Part shown: positions 12,689 through 25,858 of the stretch, in pieces | Layout: each line of letters starts with the position of its first letter | Position numbering within the stretch: the stretch's first letter is position 1 | Assembly: GCA_026413225.1 (NCBI GenBank) | Contig: CM048554.1 | Location: forward strand, 94,591,963 to 94,655,962 | Source of the DNA: Otis tarda | Lineage: Eukaryota > Chordata > Aves > Otidiformes > Otididae | Reading direction: 5' to 3' | DNA: 64,000 bases | Made by a program: the position numbers and the translations under genes | Notes under the pieces: model-generated | What the model was told of the DNA's origin: nothing | The model's input: only the letters and a program-made list of their open reading frames with translations | Database searches by the model: none

Positions 12689-13505
12689 CAGGCTGGAGAG
12701 ATGGGCCTATGCAAACCCCCTGAAGTTCAACAAGGCCAAGTGCAAGGTCCGTGGGTCATGGCAATCCCAGGCACAAACACAGGCTGGGTGGAGGAATGGC
12801 TTGACAGCAGCTCTGAGGAGAAGGACTTGGGGATGTTGGTTTGTGAGAAGCTCAGCATGAGCTGATGATATGTACTTGCAGCCCAGAAAGCCACCTGCAG
12901 CCTGGGCTGTATCAAAAGAAGCATGGCCAGCAGGTTGAGGGAGGGGATTCTCCCCCTCTACTCTGCCCTGGTGAGACCCCACCTGGAGTACTGTGTCCAG
13001 CTCTGGAGCCCCCAACATAACAAGGATGTGGACATGTTGAAGCAGGTCCAAAGGAGAGCCACAAAGATAAGAGGACTGGAGCACCTCTCCTATGAGGACA
13101 GGCTGAGCGAATTGGAGCTGTTGAGCCTGGAGAAGAGAAGGCTTCCAGGAGACCTTATAGTGGCCTTCCAGTACCTAAAGGGGGCTTATAAGAAAGACGA
13201 GGAGAAACTCTTTAGCAGGGCCTGTTGTGATAGAATGAGGGGTAGTGGCTTTAAAATAGAGGGAGGTAGATTCAGACTGGACATAATGAAAAACTTTATT
13301 ACAATGAGGGTGGTGGAACACTGGAACAGGTTGCCCAGAGAGGTGGTTGATGCCCCATCCTTGGAAACATTCAAGGCCAGGTTGGATGAGGCTCTGAGCA
13401 ACTTGATCTAGTTGGACATGTCCCTGCTTTTTGCATGGGGGGTTGGACTACATGATCTTTCCTTAGGTCCTTTCCAATCCAAGCTATTCCATGATTCTAT
13501 TCTAT
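12689..13505 (+). mobile_element. CR1 LINE, 5'-truncated, ORF2 3' part
   Basis: Typical avian CR1 3' part in sense orientation. Codons 12923-13411 are still open for 162 codons and give the family signature LYSALVRPHLEYCVQLWSP and, near the end, [20 protein letters not shown], the conserved C-terminal part of the CR1 reverse-transcriptase polyprotein. Upstream of this, a frame break separates the segment reading SSEEKDLGMLV. The copy ends with ggttggacta...gatctttcc, then ccatgattctattcta, the CR1 terminus. The reverse-transcriptase core and the 5' end are absent, so the copy cannot be active. Confidence 0.92.
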
Positions 13506-16500
13506 ATGTGAATGAACCAATTTCAGTACTGTATTTTCCAACATACTTTTCAGTCTAAGGCATCAAAGGTGTAAGCGTGTTGCAAAGTGAACTTTAAGGT
13601 AAGCAGTGCTGAAGCTTTATAATACTTGCATTATTGTGGAAGGTGAAAGAGTGACAACTTGAAGGTTTAATCAATTTCTGTAAAAAGATAGCTGAGGGAA
13701 AGAGGTAACTAGTATGAGATGCCACAGACTCAATTGTAAAAACTTTGAACAGCAGATAGATATTTTTTTCTTTTTTAAAACCTGTGGAAGTGATACATGA
13801 AATAGGATCTTAAACAAACTTTGCTGAAAATTGGAAGTCCTGGAGTGACCTTAACACTTAGAGAAATAGGGATGAAGATTTTAAGTTGAGATGATAGGTA
13901 CAAGACCAAAGGGCAAACTTATAATTACAAAACTTTTGATATACCTGTCAATATCTGAAGACTCCTGAAGATTTTGTTTTGTCCATCTGAACGGTTTGGC
14001 CTCTGACCAAAACCAGAACCAGAAACAACTCCATGTTTTGTTTCTTGAGACTTCAATCTTTGGTAGAGTATTTATTTTTAAGTTTTATTACTTGCTGCTT
14101 ATTTCTATTTTGTTTTATTTTTTATTCAATGGGAAAATCGTACATGTGTTGCAGCACTGCATACTGTACAGTAGCACTTATTCCCTCTGAATGTCAAAAG
14201 GAATTCTGATCACTCAACACACTTATGCTAGAACTAGAAGTACTGCTGCTTCTTAAGAGATAATTTAATTGGAAATTACTCCGTGATGAATATGGCTGTA
14301 TGAGTATTACAGCATTAGATGTCACTTTGTTTCTTACCTAGTCAAAGTGTTTTGTGTTTTTGTGGGACATCAACTTCCATGTCCAGTTTCTTTGTATGGG
14401 CAAAGTTACTTAACTTTCTGGTCAGCTTGATTACTATAGATTTACTGTAACTCTTTGCATGACTTCCCTAGTCAAGTGTTGAATTGCAAGACAAAATTAA
14501 ATAGAACTCTTACTGTGTACTCTAAAGCCACATATAGCCAGTCCATGGATCTTGCACATTTCTGTAGTCTTTCATAAATGGTCTGAGTTACAACACGCTT
14601 TTCTTGTCCAAGATGAGATATCCAATAAATAAATTCCTTTTATTTTGAAGTTTGAGAAAGCACTACATATATTTTTGTGAAGAAAATATTGCCATTATAA
14701 AAATAACAGAGGCTTTGTCAGAGCCCTCAGTTTACTTTAGTGAGTTACTTCAGGGACATGCCTATCTGGGAAGCATTTTGCCATCCAGTGAGACACTTAC
14801 TGTCATGGATCTTTCAAGTAAGATAATCCAAAGGCTGCTTCATCTTCTGCTGTTCAGTTTCTGGTAAGTAAAGGCATGTTTCTCTAAGATCACTTTCAAG
14901 CCTGAACTCTTTGCCCTCTACCTGCTCAGTTGATAGGAATCCTAGTGTTTTCTCACTTTGCTTAAAATATTGATACACTGTGGCAGAGAAACATTAATAT
15001 TGATACTACTTGTAAGTACTGGATAACATGTAAGAAGGTGTTTAGGAGTGGTCAGTCCAGCTGTGTTCCACAAGTTACAGCATCCAAAGAAAACTGTTCT
15101 TGCTCTGGTTGTTTAATTTCTGTCAAATGCATTTTAACTTTGTTGCAGGAAAGCCATAATAAGAAAATATGAGCATCTAAAAACAATTTAGAAGTATTTG
15201 ACTTGTTTTATTGAAATGTAGAACTGACTTGGTCTGTAGGAATGTTCTGTGATACAGGGTGCTGCTTGTCTTAAATCACATAACTCAAGTGAAACATACA
15301 GGAATGGCAGTAAATAGTAAAACAGATGTCATGGTATCTCAGTAGCACAGTGAGAAATGGTACCTGGAAATCAACAAAACCCTAGAAAGGTGTCACAGCT
15401 GTTAGTGCTGCTGTGTCCTAGGGACTGGAGATGTACATTAACCATCATCCCATATAAATACTCCTATTCAAAGTAAATGATTTAAACTGTGAGTCCAGAT
15501 ACAGGCCCAGAAGTAATACTTGAAAGGAAGACATGCAGATTTCCTCCTAATTACACTTTCCAAGGTGAAATCTCAAACCTTTAACTTGATATGTTTAATT
15601 TGAGTTTAGGAATACATCAAACCCTTAAAGCTCAAGATGCAAGTTGAACTGCAAGAAGCAGCTGCTTTTTGCAACACAGCTTTTGAATGATTGGCAGCAG
15701 GGCTGTATGAAACACTGAGTATTCTTGGATATATTGAAAGCATGGCTTTAGGTTTTTAGGATTTGGAATATGCAATGCTTCTATGTTCTAGCACAGTGAG
15801 GCTGCAAATTTTCCTTTGGAAGTAGTTTTGAGTGTGTTTTGAGCAAAACTAGGTTCTGCTTGAAACTGAGCATGTAAACTTCATCTGTCTATGGATGGTG
15901 TTCTCAGTTGAGATTTTGCATCCAAAATACCATGTTTAATGTTAGAGTGATCTGTGGTGTCTCTGTATCTACCTTCATGTACTGTGAGTCGTAATGATTT
16001 TGAGCACACGCAGAACCTCAACATGTAGTCTGTCTAACCTCCAGCTAGGGTCAAGGAGAGCAGATTGCTCAGGTCCATCCAGTTTTAATTGTCTCCACAG
16101 ATGTAAACCTGTAAAATCTCTTTGGGCAGCCTGCTTCAATGCTTAAATATGCTTATGGTGAAGCTACTCCTGTTAAGAGTATTTCTTGCTGCAACTCTGC
16201 CATCTGTTGTCCTTTTGTGTAGTTCTAGGAAGAACCTCACCCTGTATTTTGTAGGCCTGTAGTAGATAGCAGAGGTAGCAGTAAGACACACCTGCAAACT
16301 CCTTTAATTCAAGCTGAACAAACACATCTTCATTGTATGCTATGTACTCTAGCTGTTGCAGTGGTCTTCTGCTGGACTTGCTCCAGTGTGTCAATGCTGC
16401 TTTCTTACTGGGGAGCCTAAAATGGCACTGTTGCAAATGCAGTTCTGCTCTGAGTAGAATGAAGCAATTTCTTCCCTGGACATGTTGGCTGTACTCCTGT

Positions 16501-18190
16501 ATTCATTTACATTTTTGAATTGCAGATCACCACTGGTAACTACAGGTTTTGTTTGTCTACTGGGACATGAGGTCACTTTTTGCAAAGCTGCATTATTTGG
16601 TCAGCCCTTAGCCTGGAGCGTTGCCTGGTGTCACTCTGTTGCAGGTGCAGGACTTCTCTCTGTTAAACTTGAAGGATAGCTCCCTTTGAATCTTTCCATC
16701 TAGTGTGTTGGTCCTCTGCTCCCCACTTCTCTCCAGTTTGATCTACAGACTCAGAGGATATAATCTGTTTCATTGTCCAGTTGACTAATGAAGAGGTAAA
16801 ACAAGTGTACACCTCAGTATTGACTTATGAGTAATGCCAGTGTTTTTAAACTATGTTGTTCAGAACAATTTGTTACTCTTCCGTAAAACTATTTCCTTCT
16901 AAATGTTTTTGTGAAAGCTCAGTGTATTTTGAGATGCAGAAAAGACAAACTTCATTATCTGTAAATAAGTTCTCATAATTTGAGTTTTCAGTGCATGAAA
17001 TGACTTTTTAGGCCAAAAGATTTGTATAAACAAATTGTTGTTATCTGTTGATAACAACAGGTTTGTTTATCCTTGTAATTAATCTTTAGCTGATTCACTT
17101 CTCGGAAAAAGCCTTTGTTTGAAAATATTAGTACACTGAGCCGAAGGGTTTTCTAATTCACTGGACTGAAACTTCATCAGTGAACTTGAAGTAAAATACA
17201 GTTGACTCTTCAGGTAGTCATGGCTATTAGCAGTTGTCATCCTTTGTTTAAAACTTTGTTGTTTTGAATCCTGGCTCTTTGGCTTTATTGCTTGATCAGC
17301 ACTACTTAATATGCTGTATTCTTAAAGTGGTGGCAGTTATCTATTGGAGGCTTGGTAGCTTTCCATGTATACTTGTGTTCCAAATGATCAAGATATATCA
17401 GTAATATTCACAATGATAATTCTGGATAACAAGTCGTTAATTTAGGTTATTCACTGTAACTTAGAATAAGTTGTCATATGGAAGAATAAGTTGATTTAAA
17501 ATGTTATGTTATGTCAGCCTATTTAGTAATATCTTAGCTCAGAAGTAATACCTCAAATTTAGGTAGCTGAACTGGTGACATGTTCTGTTGAAATGTTTTC
17601 TCAAGGTCAAACTGTTGTAAAATATTTATCATCTTCTATTTAATCCCATTACTGTAGAGAGTTGTCTGAAAATTTTTTAGCTGTTTTTTTTAATTCATGT
17701 AACCAGCTGGAAAGCTGCAGATGGTGTTGACAATACTATCTCCAATTATGAAGCATCTTTACCAGCATTTCGTAAAGTGCTTTGTCACAAACTTCACATT
17801 TGCTTTGGGCATGTCATGCTAGCAGATAATGGAATGTCATGAGTCATGTGCTACTTCACAATTTTTTTCTTTTGTAGGGTAAATACTATTGACTGGTGTT
17901 AACAAGAAGAAAAACAAAACAAAACAGCTTGGTCTGCATAACTGAGATCTAATCTGGAAAACTAGGAAAGTAGTTGCACTCTGTATGTGTTAGTGGAGAA
18001 ACATGCTTTCTCCAATTAAGCTGTTTTGCACTTTATCTGCAGAATGTGCCTATTTGATTTCTGCAGATAAAAGGAAGTTAAACAGGGATTTCACAACTAC
18101 TAAACACAAGGGATACAACAGTCTGCAGCATAAAGTAGTATTTAACTCAATATTTTAAGTTACTATTAGTTTTATCACGTGTAAGTCTTA

Positions 18191-18970
18191 GAATCATAGA
18201 ATAGTTTGAGTTGGAAGGGACCTTTAAAGGTCATCTAGTCCAACTCCCCTGCAAGCAGCAGGGACATCTCCAACCCGATCAGGTTGCTCAGAGCCTCATC
18301 CAACCTGGGCTTGAATGTTTCCAGGGGTGGGGCATCCACCACCTCTCTGGGCAACCTGTGTCAGTGATCTACCATGCTCACAGTGAAGTTCTTCCTGATA
18401 TCTAGTCTAAATCTACCTCCTTCTACATTAAAACCATTACTCTTCATCCTATCACAGCACGCACTGCTGAAGAGTTTCTCCCCCTATTTCTTATAAGCCC
18501 CCTTTAGGTACTGGAAGGCCTCTATAAGGTCTCCCTGGAGCCTTCTCTTCTCACAGCTGAACAGCCCCAGCTCTCTCCGCCTGCAGTGCTCCAGCCCTCT
18601 GATCATCTTCATGGCCCTGCTCTGGACTCTCTCCAGCTGGCCCAAGTCATTATGTTGGGGGCTCCAGAGCCAGACACAATACTCCGGGTGGGGTCTCCAT
18701 GAGAGCAGAGTGGGTAGGGAAAATCACTTCCCTCAACCTGCTGGCTGTGCTTCTTTGGATGCAGCCCAGGATGTGGTTGGCTTGCTAGGCTGCAAGCATG
18801 CATTGTCAGCTTGTGTTGATCTTCTCATCCACCAGCACTCCCAAGTCCTTCTCCTCAGGGCTGCTCTCAATCCATTTCCTACCCAGCCTGTATTTGTGCT
18901 TGGGATTGCCCTGACCCATGTGCAGGACTTTGCACTTTGCCTTGTTGAACTTCACAAGGTTTGCACAGGC
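18191..18970 (-). mobile_element. CR1 LINE, 5'-truncated, antisense to LMBRD1
   Basis: Begins on the + strand with gaatcatagaatag and ggaagggacctttaaaggtc, which is the reverse complement of the CR1 3' terminus. It then runs back through the ORF2 C-terminal region; the - strand reads [20 protein letters not shown] and [15 protein letters not shown] near 18810-18960. It has several frame breaks and is 5'-truncated. The left border is sharp and the right border is approximate. Confidence 0.9.
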
Positions 18971-20224
18971 AAATCTCATGAAGTTGGTGGAGAACTCTTG
19001 AAGGAATGTGGTTTCTCTGTTTAGACACAATCATTCTAGATGTAGGGATTTGGTTTGGGAGGGATCATCTTGGCAAGGTTAAGCAGCAGAACTTCCTGAA
19101 AAAGACCTATCTTTAACTCTGCTCTCTCCAGTAAATAGTGAGCTATAGTATGTAGCATAAGTTATCTATTGTGGAAGCTGAATCTTTAAATAAAATATTT
19201 GCCTACAGAAACTGGTGACTGGCAGGTTGCTAGCTTGTTAGACGGCTGCTGAAAGTTAAGCAGCTGCATATCACTCAACTTCAGGAGGTGGAAAGTCTGT
19301 ACTTCAGCTGCACCTAGGGAGTATTTCCAAACTTGGGATCAGAAAGGAGGGAAGAACAGGCAAATTACAGGTTGCTTACTTTTTCTAAGGTTCAAATTGT
19401 TTAGATACCAATTTCTGCTCTGCAATGGGCTTTAGGTGGGGTTTGAAGCATAGTAAATGAAGAAAAACAGGAAATCACATTATACCTTCATACGAATTCA
19501 GTGCGCCCCTCCTTGTATTGAAGAGACATGTCATCTTGCTTGCATGTTCTGTGGGCTGCCCTATGGCATGACCTCTTGAATGTTACAGGCTCAGTCTCCC
19601 ACACAAGTCTTCATGCTACCTGTCTGCAGTCTTAAAAGTGCCTTGGCAATTTGATTCTTTATTCTGTTAAAATCTGCCATTTTGTAATGGAGAAGAATAC
19701 TAAGTATTTTTATATGTGGCTGTATTTATGGTGTTAGAGAAGGAGTAAGACTTAACCAGTACTGTCAGGGTGCTATAGGGAGCCCTCTGCTATCTGGGTC
19801 ATAAAAGGCCCGGTATGTGGTGGGGTTTTTTGCCTACATGACTCAATGTTGTAGTTGACCTTGATTTTTATGAAACCTATGCAACCCTGGTAGAGAAACA
19901 CTTTTTGTAAGTACTGAAATGACTTTTTTTAGTACAGAATCTGATTTGTGACTCCTTATGGCTACAAGTTATCCAAAATAGGAGGTGAGTAACTAGAGTC
20001 TGTCAGAACAAGCAATAATTGACATATCTTTAGGAGAAATTTTACCCCGTAATAATGGGGTTACCTGTGTAACTCTTACCAGTTTTCATTCTCTTCCATA
20101 ACAACAAATGTAACTTTTCTTCAGAGTTGAATATTCTCTAAAACTGTTTATATATTGGCCTATAAATTGGATATAGCTGATGGTGTTGTTCAGTGTTAAC
20201 AAGTACTATTTGCTTTCCTCGCAG

Positions 20225-20316
20225 ATCAGTGTATTGTTACTCGGACGTACCTCTTTCTTCATAAATTTTGGTTCTTCAGCGCTGCCTATTACTTTGGGAA
20301 CTGGGCATTCATTGCA
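20225..20316 (+). CDS. LMBRD1: LMBRD1 penultimate coding exon
   Basis: Two bases complete the Asp codon split from 5942, then 30 codons follow, reading QCIVTRTYLFLHKFWFFSAA, then YYFGNWAFIA, then donor gtaagt. The acceptor is ctcgcag. This is the highly conserved start of the last transmembrane helix region of LMBRD1. The next exon continues in frame with VFLIGLI. Confidence 0.97.
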
Positions 20317-20478
20317 GTAAGTACTTTGATTATAGAGATCAGTGAATAAATCTGGATAATTTGCAATAGGTTTCATTGAATCATGTGCATCACCACACTA
20401 CCATTCAGTTTTACATATATTGCCCTTGTATGCACCTTAATTGAATAACAACTTTTCATAATTGTTTTATATTTGCAG
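20317..20478 (+). other. LMBRD1 last intron (162 bases)
   Basis: Short phase-0 intron, gtaagt...tttgcag, between the last two coding exons. Nothing else is seen in it. Confidence 0.93.
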
Positions 20479-20598
20479 GTCTTCTTAATCGGATTAATTA
20501 TTTCATGCTGCAAAGGCAAGAAATCAGTCATTGAAGGTGAAGTGGATGAAGATGATTCAGACATGAGTGATGATGAACTGTCTGTTTATTACCGTTGA
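20479..20598 (+). CDS. LMBRD1: LMBRD1 last coding exon with stop
   Basis: Thirty-nine codons and TGA. It completes the last helix (VFLIGLIISCC) and gives the cytosolic tail KGKKSVIEG followed by an acidic stretch EVDEDDSDMSDDE and the end LSVYYR. The basic-then-acidic tail is typical for LMBRD1. Compared with the mammalian tail as I remember it, this one has one or two additional acidic residues and ends YYR instead of YSA. The exon carries the natural end of the gene, and the 3' UTR follows directly. Confidence 0.97.
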   Translation, partial: VFLIGLIISCCKGKKSVIEGEVDEDDSDMSDDELSVYYR

Positions 20599-22908
20599 TA
20601 GCCTTTTTCCTTCAGGATGAAAAAATTATGTATCCAAATAAGCATCCTTGCACCTGTAAAAATAGAGGAAATAAGTGTACTCACTTAAAGGGGTGAGAAA
20701 CTGAATATCACTTCTTGAATACAACTGTTATATCAGAGAAAATGGTGAAGCTGGGATTGAATAATATATAGAAAAATCTTGTTCTATGACTAAATGTATA
20801 TGTAACTCTGATGTATGATTTGATGAATTATTGTAACTATTTTGTAATTAATGATGCTTTTCTGTTAACTTAGGCTTTCTTAAATACTTTCATGCCTAAC
20901 TTGTAGGGCTCTTTTATTCAAGCTCATAATTAAAACCAGCTAAAATCCTACAAAACAGCTGATGCAAACATTGCTAGAAAGATTTGGATGATATTTACAT
21001 TTTCAGAAGGATTTGACAACTTTTGCATTAGTTTTACTGGCATTTCTGGGACTCTCATATTAAACTACAACTTAAGTTATGCCAAAAACCACCCATTTAA
21101 GTGGTGAGTTCCCAGTCTGTGAAGAAGTTGTTTTCATATTGTTGTCCCCACTGAGTTACAATGGGAATACTCAGGTAACTATGAGGTGGCTTTTGCTCTA
21201 TCAAAGGAAATCATTAGTGTAAATGACAACTTTCAGCATTGTTAGAGTGATTTAGTACAGTTGAGTTCTGAAGCTGCCAGGTGCCTGACTTAGTAATAAC
21301 CAATTAAATAATTAATGTGATTAATTTTTAACTTATTTTTCTCTAATGCAAATTTAGTTTGTTTTCTTTCAATATTTAATGTATATGTTAACTTGTTTAC
21401 GAGCCAATATGTTTATATAAACACAGTTCAATTTTTTTTGTCATTCATGTTGTCTTTGTAAAGTAATGTTATTTTGGCTGTATAGTTACTGAGCTGTTTT
21501 CTGAGGCTGAAAAATATCTTCAGATATCCTTTGACAGACTCTGAAAGAGAAATCCTTACAAGTACAGGTTTTTAAACTTCTAATGCTACCTGAGGGAAAT
21601 CATAGTCCATGCAAGCACATGGAAATGTAACTTATGTAATCTTTTTATAAGACTAATTTGTAAGTAATTAATGAAATGTAGAAGAATTACTAATATAATA
21701 TCCCATTTGCGGACTCTTAAAGCAGACAGGTTTCTGTTCAGTTATTTAAAAAACTGTCTGCCTCTTCCTGCAGTATTTCAGAACAGCAGGCTCTCAGGAA
21801 CTTCTGAATTTTATTTTAGTTCATTATTTCAAGGAGTCTTAGATGAGTTGCTTAGTTAATGCATGAACACAAGGAACTGATGTTTGGAATCTTACAGGAA
21901 CAAACAAAATTTAAGTCCTTTAACAAGCCTTCTGTGCCAACTGCTCCAGTAATATACATGTTTATGTGGCAACCTGGAAGAATGTCTGATGTAGCTTGAT
22001 CATAAGCTGCAAATATGCAGTTAAGTCTGCTCAACTAATAGCAATCAATCTGTCTGTTACCCATGAGACATTTGAAAGGACAAAGTATTTGAACACTGAT
22101 GGTACTGAAACTTAACTAGGCAGCCTGAGCTCCCTTGGACTAGAATTAACTGAACACTATTTAAACATGACCATTGGGGAAACTTACAAGGAATTATTTA
22201 TGAGAAGTTCAAGTGACTCAAATGGAAAGTGGAACCTGATATTTACTGTCTGGAAGCTGCATCCAGAGGATATCAAGAAGTTAGAGTGTACTTCTTTGTG
22301 GATACCCTGGTGGAAAACTTAAATGAGCTAAATTAAAGATAACTGCTCAGATGTTCTTTTTTTGTGGCTTTTGTTTGTATTTCATCTTCAGCTTTAACCA
22401 GTGGTAACTATCACTTTTTTCCTTTGGCTGTATCATGTACTGATTTGTTTCTAGGAGGTTGGACTGTGATAGCCAGTTTCGCAGTGTTGTATCCATTCCG
22501 TCTTATACTGGGGAGATTGCTGCTTGTCTGGGGAAGATTAGCAGGAAGGTGTTGGCTTAATGCCATGTAGCTGCTTGCATGTTGCATGTAGGCTTAGGGG
22601 GTCACTGGCCAACATGCAGTCTATATGCAGAAATTTAATGATCTGCCTTTGCCTTAGTGGCTTTATTTTGTTTCTTTTAATAGGAGGATTCATTAAATAC
22701 CACTTCTTAAATCCAGGTGTTAACCAGATTTACAACCAGCCCATTGCTAGTTGCAGTTGGCAAGAAACAGGCTTCTGCATGAGAGTTCAAAAGTTGCTGC
22801 AGCTACTTGCTGTCACCCTTTACCACATAAGCAGTAAATAACTGTCAGTATTTATGGTCAGAATTATTCTTCACCTGCCACATCCTCACTAAGTTTTCTC
22901 AGGAGTTC

Positions 22909-22914
22909 AATAAA
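22909..22914 (+). terminator. Candidate poly(A) signal downstream of LMBRD1
   Basis: AATAAA within caataaaccatt, about 2.3 kb after the stop codon; a T-rich/GT-containing stretch follows (gttttaaaagttgctgtttg). It is one of two canonical signals in the first 2.7 kb. Confidence 0.4.
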
Positions 22915-23239
22915 CCATTTGACAAAGTTTTAAAAGTTGCTGTTTGTATACAGCAATGTAATGACATCAATCTCTAATCAATATTTCATGTGATGGAAAC
23001 TTGATGTTTTTGACTGTACTGTGCCTTTAAAATGGACTAGAGGTGTGTTTGAAGTTTACTATGTGATGAACTCACCAGCTGGATTTGTGCATCCAGTATT
23101 GCCCAGAGAAGAAAACATTGCCCAGTGAAATATAAGATAGCTCTGGCTTGAAATAATTGGCATTGTTCAATACTTGCAGGAACTTTAAGAAACAGAACTT
23201 CCAGTATATTTTTTCCTAGTTGTATCTTGTGCTGTCTTC

Positions 23240-23245
23240 AATAAA
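23240..23245 (+). terminator. Candidate distal poly(A) signal of LMBRD1
   Basis: AATAAA in cttcaataaaatactt, 2.6 kb after the stop. It could mark a long 3' UTR form. Confidence 0.4.
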
Positions 23246-23260
23246 ATACTTGCAAGTAAA

Positions 23261-25858
23261 ACAATGAATTGCTTTTCTTCCACAGTTATCTCTGCTGCAG
23301 GAGCACTTGTAGTATGATTGAAATAGTTCACTCATTTAGCTGTTAGCTATGAAATGATAGTCCAGAGGTTTCTGCAAGTTTTGGAGACAATTTATACTTT
23401 CCAGTCATGTTAAAATACAGTATTATGCCTTTAAGCAAACATCTAACATCTTCAACTGAATCTTCAGAGATCTCAGTTTTCTGGACTAAAGTCACTTAAG
23501 GCATCAGAATTGTTTCACTGCTTTGATTATATGAATGAGATTCCAAATCAATCTCTAGTGTGAGCTTTCAGAACTTCTGAGTAGATGTAGTGCTATTGTC
23601 AGACCTGGTTTAAGTTACCTTTTTTATTGTTGTGCTTTTCTAGTCAGCTTCTAACATGTGTTGGAGGCTCATGAACACCTCAAAACTAGTGAGCCTTAAA
23701 TCTTGCTGACACATAAAGCAAACTGTGGTCACCAGGAAGGTTTTTAATAGAGTTCAGCAGCAAGATGTGCTAAATGAGTCCTCATCTTGCTGCTTGTTCT
23801 ATAGTGATTGGTAGTTTATCTGGAGTTAGAAATCGTAAGTACAGTAAAGCTTGTAATACTCTGTTTTGCTTCTTAGCTGAGAGCTGACAATATCCTGCAG
23901 ATATTTTGCTGGTTGTCAGAAAGAACTGAAAAGCCTTTCCTGGTGAAGAGTGCAAAGAAGCATCTGCTACCTTCTTATATTTTCTGCTTTGACTTCAGGA
24001 AAAGATTTCAGGGTGGTTGACTTGAGATTTTTGCACTGAAAAGTTATCTACTTCCAGGTACAGTCATGTTACACAGAATGGTAATTTCATACTCGGACAA
24101 TGTGACAATCTGAGCTAAAAACTAAATCCTTTCAAAGCTCATGCTTTGCATTTGAATTATCAATGTAGATATTGCTCTTCAGATTCTTTGAGATGCCTTC
24201 AACTGTTTAGAAATTGTATTTCTTGGGCTCACAGTTTTGTTATTTGACTTTCTCAGCCTGTGTTCCAGAATTGGACAGTGGCCTACAACCGTGTTCTGAG
24301 AAACATTACTCCCTTGTAGAAACAATTATGTGGTTTATCCTAAAATACTTGTAACTACTGGTGTGTGTAGCAGAGTTGAGATGAAGTGTTTAAGAATGCT
24401 GATTAAGTTTAGACGATAGCTTCTCTCCATGTGAGTAAGTAGATAGTCAACCCATTATGACAGCAGTGAAGCAGTTCTGGGTGTGGATAGGGAAATAAAG
24501 CTCTGCTTGTGAGATTAAGCAAAGGAAGAAGATTCATCCCTTTCTAAAATAACTTGATATTATTAATAAAAGTCTAAAATAACTTGATATTATTTTATCA
24601 AGCTCTAACATTTTTTCAGGCTCTTAGGTTGAAGATTATAGTTCATGTTGATGATACATCTTACATTAGTGTAGATCTGTTCTCTTGTAACCTTCTGCAA
24701 AGTCAGCTGTCTTGCGGATAAAGCAAAGAAATTGACAATCACATTCTTCCTGTAAATGTGTATTTTGACTACTCAAAAGCCTTGTTTTGGTAAGATACCA
24801 TTTTCTGTTGATAGTCTGAACTTTAAAACAAATCCTGCTCCTAAGTTAAGACACTTGCCAATTCTGGATAATTAAATGAATCAAATTCTAGTGTTCTTGA
24901 ACAGCTTTAGTGAGATGTGGTTGTTACAGAAATTATCTGCAAGTCAGACTAATTTTAACATCCTCCTATTCAGAGAGGCTGCTTGAGTGATAGAACTTCA
25001 ATCAAATTTATAGCTATAAAGAGGATTATTTTTTTTAAACAGACAATTTAAGCACATTTAACAAAACTGTATAGCTTTGTTCCAGATTCACCTCACCTCA
25101 GTGATATATCTAGGGGGTGAGGCAGAAGAATTCTGGTTTCTAGAGGGCTGATTTTAATGGTAAGCTGCTCAGATCTGCTAAGTTTCCTGATCCACCTGTG
25201 TTCACCACCCAGAAGGAGATGTGGGGCCCTCCCTTAGCTAACTAATGCTGAATCTTAATTTTGCTTGTTATAAACATATCTGCTTTTTTTCCCCAGAGAA
25301 AATATGCAGGTTGCCTCTAAACTGTACAACCTTAATTTTTTGAGCAGTTTTGAAGAATGATGTTGAAATCCTTATTGTGAGAATCCAGGTACCTTATGTA
25401 AAGGTAGAGACTGGGAGAACATTCAAAGCAAACGTGAAGCTGAACATGTATGTAGTTCCTACTGAAATTCAACTCTGGATGTGGGGTTTTTCACCCGAAT
25501 GTATTAAACTTCCTGTGAGGAAGTAAAATATAGATTGATTTAACAGCACCTCTGCTTCTGCTAAGCTGCTTAAACAGAAATTATGATGTTACTGTGAGCC
25601 ACATAGAGTTTGAAAATTCTCCAACATGTAGTAAGTGTATCATTTCAAGTGAGAGTACTTCAGAGTTGGAACAACAAGAAGTACTTTTAATAATGTGAAT
25701 GTCTCTGATATTTTTTTCTCTCCTCCCTCCCTCTCCCCAAAATTGCAGCCTATGAACTTCTTACTCTATTAAATGCCTGAAGGAATGTCCTGGGACTGAA
25801 ATATTTGATTCTGACACTTAATGCATTATTTAAAAGTACCACTTGTGTCCTGAACTTA
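23261..25858. other. Unique AT-rich sequence downstream of LMBRD1
   Basis: No gene, RNA or known mobile element is recognised. The only structure seen is the 30-base-period direct duplication at 24543-24594. Confidence 0.7.
24543..24594. repeat. Direct duplication, 22-base unit, 30-base period
   Basis: The unit tctaaaataacttgatatta (plus tt) occurs exactly at 24543-24564 and again at 24573-24594, separated by eight bases (aataaaag). It looks like a small recent tandem duplication. Confidence 0.9.

Larger units (their letters stand above)
5943..20224 (+). other. LMBRD1 long intron (14.3 kb)
   Basis: The largest intron in the window, between the luminal-loop exon and the penultimate coding exon. 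It has two CR1 insertions (12689-13505 on + and 18191-18970 on -) and short imperfect repeats such as the GTTTCAAACCA units near 8876-8906. The rest is unique AT-rich sequence. Several open frames of 60-90 codons occur by chance; none matches LMBRD1 or a family I know. Confidence 0.85.
20599..23260 (+). other. LMBRD1 3' UTR, probable extent
   Basis: Non-coding AT-rich sequence directly after the LMBRD1 stop codon. Possible poly(A) signals are ATTAAA at 20929-20934 and 21303-21308, AATAAA at 22909-22914 and AATAAA at 23240-23245. Which one is used cannot be told from sequence. Open frames near 22364-22841 have no family match and lie in this stretch, so I treat them as chance. Confidence 0.5.

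Noticed and set aside
14652..14867. 71-codon open frame ending beside a gtaagt donor, inside the long LMBRD1 intron.
   Set aside because: No LMBRD1 or other family match and no clear acceptor in frame; the flanking exons already join in phase without it.
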